Origin: Sinonovacula constricta
Taxonomy: Eukaryota; Mollusca; Bivalvia; Cardiida; Solecurtidae
Direction: 5' to 3'
DNA: 64,000 nucleotides
Assembly: GCA_007844125.1 (NCBI GenBank)
Contig: CM017564.1
Coordinates: 14,612,244-14,676,243, forward strand
The stretch's first letter is position 1. Each line of letters begins with the position of its first letter. Shown piece after piece: positions 58,465 to 64,000 of the stretch. The translations under genes and the position numbers were made by a program. The notes beneath the pieces are model-generated. The model ran no database searches. It saw nothing but the letters and a program-made list of their open reading frames with translations, and was not told the origin of the DNA.

Positions 58465-61400
58465 TATCTGTATTTATATATTTGCTGAGCAGGGCATAAC
58501 TGTTTTAACGAAGCCTAAGGCAATTAGAAACCTCCACAGATTGGTTGTATCTTTATTTATATATTTGCTGAGCAGGGCATAACTGATTTAACGAAGCCTA
58601 AAGCAAATAGAAACCTCCACAGATAGGTTGTATCTGTATTTATATATTTACTGAGCAGGGCATAACTGTTTTTACGAAGCCTAAAGCAAATAGAAACCTC
58701 CACAGATAGGTTGTATCTGTATTAATATATTTGCTGAGCAGGGCATAACTGTTTTTACGAAGCCTAAAGCAAATAGAAACCTCCACAGATAGGTTGTATC
58801 TGTATTTATATATTTACTGAGCAGGGCATAACTGTTTTTACGAAGTCTAAAGCAATCAGAAACCTCCACAGAGAGGTTGTATCTGTATTTATATATTTGC
58901 TGAGCAGGGCATAACTGTTTTAACGAAGCCTAAAGCAAATAGAAACCTCCACAGATAGGTTGTATCTGTATTTATATATTTACTGAGCAGGGCATAACTG
59001 TTTTTACGAAGTCTAAAGCAATCAGAAACCTCCACAGAGAGGTTGTATCTGTATTTATATATTTGCTGAGCAGGCCATAACTGTTTTTACGAAGCCTAAA
59101 GCAAATAGAAACCTCCACAGAGAGGTTGTATCTGTATTTATATATTTGCTGAGCAGGCCATAACTGTTTTTACGAAGCCTAAAGCAAATAGAAACCTCCA
59201 CAGAGAGGTTGTATCTGTATTTATATATTTGCTGAGCAGGCCATAACTGTTTTTACGAAGCCTAAAGCAAATAGAAACCTCCACAGAGAGGTTGTATCTG
59301 TATTTATATATTTACTGAGCAGGCCATAACTGTTTTTACGAAGCCTAAAGCAAATAGAAACCTCCACAGAGAGGTTGTATCTGTATTTATATATTTGCTG
59401 AGCAGGCCATAACTGTTTTAACGAAGCCTAAAGCAAATATAAACCTCCACAGAGAGGTTGTATCTGTATTTATATATTTGCTGAGCAGGGCATAACTGTT
59501 TTAACGAAGCCTAAGGCAATTACAAACCTCCACAGAGAGGTTGTATCTTTATTTATATATTTGCTGAGCAGGCCATAACTGTTTTATCGAAGCCTAAGGC
59601 AATTACAAACCTCCCCAGAGAGGTTGTATCTTTATTTATATATTTGCTGAGCAGGCCATAACTGTTTTAACGAAGCCTAAGGCAATTACAAACCTCCACA
59701 GAGAGGTTGTATCTTTATTTATATATTTGCTGAGCAGGCCATAACTGTTTTAGCGAAGCCTAAAGCAAATAGAAACCTCCACAGAGAGGTTGTATCTGTA
59801 TTTATATATTTGCTGAGCAGGGCATAACTGTTTTAACGAAGCCTAAGGCAATTAGAAACCTCCACAGATAGGTTGTATCTTTATTTATATATTTGCTGAG
59901 CTGGGCATACCTGATTTAACGAAGCCTAAAGCAATTAGAAACCTCCACAGATTGGTTGTATCTGTATTTATATATTTACTGAGCAGGGCATAACTGTTTT
60001 TACGAAGTCTAAAGCAATCAGAAACCTCCACAGAGAGGTTGTATCTGTACTTATATATTTGCTGAGCAGGCCATAACTGTTTTTACGAAGCCTAAAGCAA
60101 ATAGAAACCTCCACAGAGAGGTTGTATCTGTATTTATATATGTACTGAGCAGGCCATAACTGTTTTTACGAAGCCTAAAGCAAATAGAAACCTCCACAGA
60201 TCGGTTGTATCTGTATTTATATATATTTACTGAGCAGGCCATACCTGTTTTAACGAAGCCTAAAGCAAATAGAAACCTGCACAGATAGGTTGTATCTGTA
60301 TTTATATATTTACTGAGCAGGCCATAACTGTTTTTACGAAGCCTAAAACAAATAGAAACCTCCATAGAGAGGTTGTATCTGTATTTATATATTTACTGAG
60401 CAGGCCATAACTGTTTTTACGAAGCCTAAAGCAAATAGAAACCTCCACAGAGAGGTTGTATCTGTATTTATATATTTGCTGAGCAGGCCATAACTGTTTT
60501 TACGAAGCCTAAAGCAAATAGAAACCTCCACAGAGAGGTTGTATCTGTATTTATATATTTGCTGAGCAGGGCATAACTGTTTTAACGAAGCCTAAAGCAA
60601 TTAGAAACCTCCACAGAGAGGTTGTATCTGTATTTATATATTTGCTGAGCAGGCCATAACTGTTTTAAAGAAGCCTAAAGCAATCAGAAACCTCCACAGA
60701 GAGGTTGTATCTGTATTTATATATTTGCTGAGCAGGGCATAACTGTTTTAACGAAGCCTAAAGCAATTAGAAACGTCCACAGAGAGGTTGTATCTTTATT
60801 TATATATTTGCTGAGCAGGCCATAACTGTTTTAACGAAGCCTAAGGCAATTACAAACCTCCACAGAGAGGTTGTATCTTTATTTATATATTTGCTGAGCA
60901 GGCCATAACTGTTTTAGCGAAGCCTAAAGCAAATAGAAACCTCCACAGAGTGGTTGTATCTGTATTTATATATTTGCTGAGCAGGGCATAACTGTTTTAA
61001 CGAAGCCTAAGGCAATTAGAAACCTCCACAGATAGGTTGTATCTTTATTTATATATTTGCTGAGCTGGGCATACCTGATTTAACGAAGCCTAAAGCAATT
61101 AGAAACCTCCACAGATTGGTTGTATCTGTATTTATATATTTACTGAGCAGGGCATAACTGTTTTTACGAAGTCTAAAGCAATCAGAAACCTCCACAGAGA
61201 GGTTGTATCTGTACTTATATATTTGCTGAGCAGGCCATAACTGTTTTTACGAAGCCTAAAGCAAATAGAAACCTCCACAGAGAGGTTGAATCTGTATTTA
61301 TATATGTACTGAGCAGGCCATAACTGTTTTTACGAAGCCTAAAGCAAATAGAAACCTCCACAGATCGGTTGTATCTGTATTTATATATATTTACTGAGCA

Positions 61401-64000
61401 GGCCATAACTGTTTTAACGAAGCCTAAAGCAAATAGAAACCTGCACAGATAGGTTGTATCTGTATTTATATATTTACTGAGCAGGCCATAACTGTTTTTA
61501 CGAAGCCTAAAACAAATAGAAACCTCCACAGAGAGGTTGTATCTGTATTTATATATTTACTGAGCAGGCCATAACTGTTTTTACGAAGCCTAAAGCAAAT
61601 AGAAACCTCCACAGAGAGGTTGTATCTGTATTTATATATTTGCTGAGCAGGCCATAACTGTTTTTACGAAGCCTAAAGCAAATAGAAACCTCCACAGAGA
61701 GGTTGTATCTGTATTTATATATTTGCTGAGCAGGGCATAACTGTTTTAACGAAGCCTAAAGCAATTAGAAACCTCCACAGAGAGGTTGTATCTGTATTTA
61801 TATATTTGCTGAGCAGGCCATAACTGTTTTAAAGAAGCCTAAAGCAATCAGAAACCTCCACAGAGAGGTTGTATCTGTATTTATATATTTGCTGAGCAGG
61901 GCATAACTGTTTTAACGAAGCCTAAAGCAATTAGAAACGTCCACAGAGAGGTTGTATCTGTATTTATATATTTGCTGAGCAGGCCATAACTGTTTTAACG
62001 AAGCCTAAAGCAATTAGAAACCTCCACAGAGAGGTTGTATCTGTATTTATATATTTGCTGAGCAGGGCATAACTGTTTTAACGAAGCCTAAGGCAATTAG
62101 AAACCTCCACAGATAGGTTGTATCTTTATTTATATATTTGCTGAGCGGGGCATACCTGATTTAACGAAGCCTAAAGCAATTAGAAACCTCCACAGATTGG
62201 TTGTATCTGTATTTATATATTTACTGAGCAGGGCATAACTGTTTTTACGAAGTCTAAAGCAATCAGAAACCTCCACAGAGAGGTTGTATCTGTACTTATA
62301 TATTTGCTGAGCAGGCCATAACTGTTTTTACGAAGCCTAAAGCAAATAGAAACCTCCACAGAGAGGTTGTATCTGTATTTATATATTTACTGAGCAGGCC
62401 ATAACTGTTTTTACGAAGCCTAAAGCAAATAGAAACCTCCACAGATAGGTTGTATCTGTATTTATATATTTACTGAGCAGGCCATAACTGTTTTAACGAA
62501 GCCTAAAGCAAATAGAAACCTGCACAGATAGGTTGTATCTGTATTTATATATTTACTGAGCAGGCCATAACTGTTTTTACGAAGCCTAAAACAAATAGAA
62601 ACCTCCACAGAGAGGTTGTATCTGTATTTATATATTTACTGAGCAGGCCATAACTGTTTTTACGAAGCCTAAAGCAAATAGAAACCTCCACAGAGTGGTT
62701 GTATCTGTATTTATATATTTGCTGAGCAGGCCATAACTGTTTTTACGAAGCCTAAAGCAAATAGAAACCTCCACAGAGAGGTTGTATATGTATTTATATA
62801 TTTGCTGAGCAGGGCATAACTGTTTTAACGAAGCCTAAAGCAATTAGAAACCTCCACAGAGAAGTTGTATCTGTATTTATATATTTGCTGAGCAGGCCAT
62901 AACTGTTTTAACGAAGCCTAAAGCAATCAGAAACCTCCACAGAGAGGTTGTATCTGTATTTATATATTTGCTGAGCAGGGCATAACTGTTTTAACGAAGC
63001 CTAAAGCAATTAGAAACGTCCACAGAGAGGTTGTATCTGTATTTATATATTTGCTGAGCAGGCCATAACTGTTTTAACGAAGCCTAAAGCAATTAGAAAC
63101 CTCCACAGAGAGGTTGTATCTGTATTTATATATTTGCTGAGCAGGCCATAACTGTTTTAACGAAGCCTAAAGCAATCAGAAACCTCCACAGAGAGGTTGT
63201 ATCTGTATTTATATATTTGCTGAGCAGGGCATAACTGTTTTAACGAAGCCTAAAGCAATTAGAAACCTCCACAGAGAGGTTGTATCTGTATTTATATATT
63301 TGCTGAGCAGGGCATAACTGTTTTAACGAAGTCTAAAGCAAATAGAAACCTCCACAGAGAGGTTGTATATGTATCTATATAGTTGCTGAGCAGGCCATAA
63401 CTGTTTTAACGAAGCCTAAAGCAATTAGAAACCTCCACAGAGAGGTTGTATCTGTATTTATATATTTGCTGAGCAGGCCATAACTGTTTTAACGAAGCCT
63501 AAAGCAATTACAAACCTCCACAGATAGGTTGTATCTGTATCTATATAGTTGCTGAGCAGGCCATAACTGTTTTAACGAAGCCTAAAGCAATTAGAAACCT
63601 CCACAGAGAGGTTGTATATGTATCTATATAGTTGCTGAGCAGGCCATAACTGTTTTAACGAAGCCTAAAGCAATTACAAACCTCCACAGAGAGGTTGTAT
63701 CTGTATTTATATATTTGCTGAGCAGGCCATAACTGTTTTAACGAAGTCTAAAGCAATTAGAAACCTCCACAGAGAGGTTGTATATGTATTTATATATTTA
63801 CTGAGCAGGCCATAACTGTTTTAACGAAGCCTAAAGCAATTAGAAACCTCCACAGAGAGGTTGTATCTGTATTTATATAGTTGCTGAGCAGGGCATAACT
63901 GTTTTAACGAAGCCTAAAGCAATTAGAAACCTCCACAGAGAGGTTGTATCTGTATCTATATAGTTGCTGAGCAGGCCATAACTGTTTTAACGAAGACTAA
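58465..64000. repeat. 83-bp satellite array 2 (at least 67 monomers, open at window end)
   Basis: The same monomer and phase as array 1, running past the window edge. Many monomers here have CTGTTTTTACG instead of CTGTTTTAACG. A variant with GAGCTGGGCATACCTGATTT occurs near 59,898 and 61,063, and as GAGCGGGGCATACCTGATTT near 62,143, giving higher-order units of about 1,164 bp (14 monomers plus 2 bp) and about 1,080 bp (13 monomers). Confidence 0.98.

Noticed and set aside
45445..61529. Open frames such as MEVSICFRLRKNSYGLL (60,051-60,365; 61,215-61,529) as a repeat protein
   Set aside because: They are read through 83-bp monomers in rotating frames. The period is not a multiple of three, and frames end at random monomer variants.
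45529..64000. CRISPR-like regular array
   Set aside because: There are no unique spacers. The entire 83-bp unit repeats, and the context is eukaryotic satellite DNA.

Overview
The window looks like AT-rich, repeat-dominated, non-coding-heavy animal DNA, most likely from a bivalve mollusc. That assignment is an inference. It rests on spliced genes with short exons and GT-AG junctions, a cluster of secreted lectin-like genes, tRNA-derived SINE-like copies, an APE-type LINE, mariner and hAT-like elements, long minisatellite arrays and one 100-N assembly gap. No bacterial gene organisation, CRISPR array, rRNA or canonical functional tRNA is visible.

The only convincing protein-coding gene family is a minus-strand tandem set of three paralogues, called here A (5.6-7.3 kb), B (24.5-29.5 kb) and C (40.4-42.6 kb). 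Each has a signal peptide plus PAN/Apple-like exon, a 255-bp exon encoding the first part of a C-type-lectin-like domain (CTLD), and a last exon encoding the CTLD end. The design predicts small secreted lectin-like proteins. All three copies carry a visible defect. A has two frameshifts in exon 1, one of them a 7-bp tandem duplication. B has no usable in-phase donor for exon 1. C has an in-frame TAG in exon 2. A second, weaker two-exon gene candidate lies at 12.4-13.4 kb on the minus strand, and a one-membrane-segment fragment resembling GPCR TM5 lies at 28.8-29.2 kb.

Layout. 0.17-1.44 kb: 59-bp and 13-bp tandem repeats, followed by a SINE. 3.8-5.46 kb: 63-bp array running into the gap. 5.58-7.33 kb: lectin A. 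10-11.1 kb: SINE and tRNA-like element. 12.4-13.7 kb: putative exons with a 112-bp tandem duplication. 14.2-14.8 kb: compound microsatellite. 16.5-21.56 kb: decayed non-LTR retrotransposon (minus strand) split by a 1.33-kb mariner. 21.6-22.6 kb: cluster of a dispersed composite repeat that recurs about a dozen times through 43.7 kb. 24.5-29.5 kb: lectin B. 33.3 kb: a complete 206-bp MITE with TA duplication. 39.45-40.09 kb: 24-bp and 48-bp tandem repeats. 40.4-42.6 kb: lectin C. 42.99-43.65 kb: a 661-bp hAT-like insertion with an 8-bp duplication. 45.5 kb to the end: an 83-bp satellite (about 108 plus 67 monomers) interrupted by a 3,992-bp element with terminal inverted repeats and a TA target duplication.

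The most unusual item is the 3,992-bp element at 54,473-58,464. Both ends and the target site can be read exactly because it landed inside a known satellite monomer. It has no recognisable transposase and carries direct CG-rich subterminal arrays at both ends. Other points of interest are the three-way decay of the lectin cluster, the higher-order structure of the 83-bp satellite, and a dispersed repeat family in which one hairpin-bearing core is joined to alternative tails.
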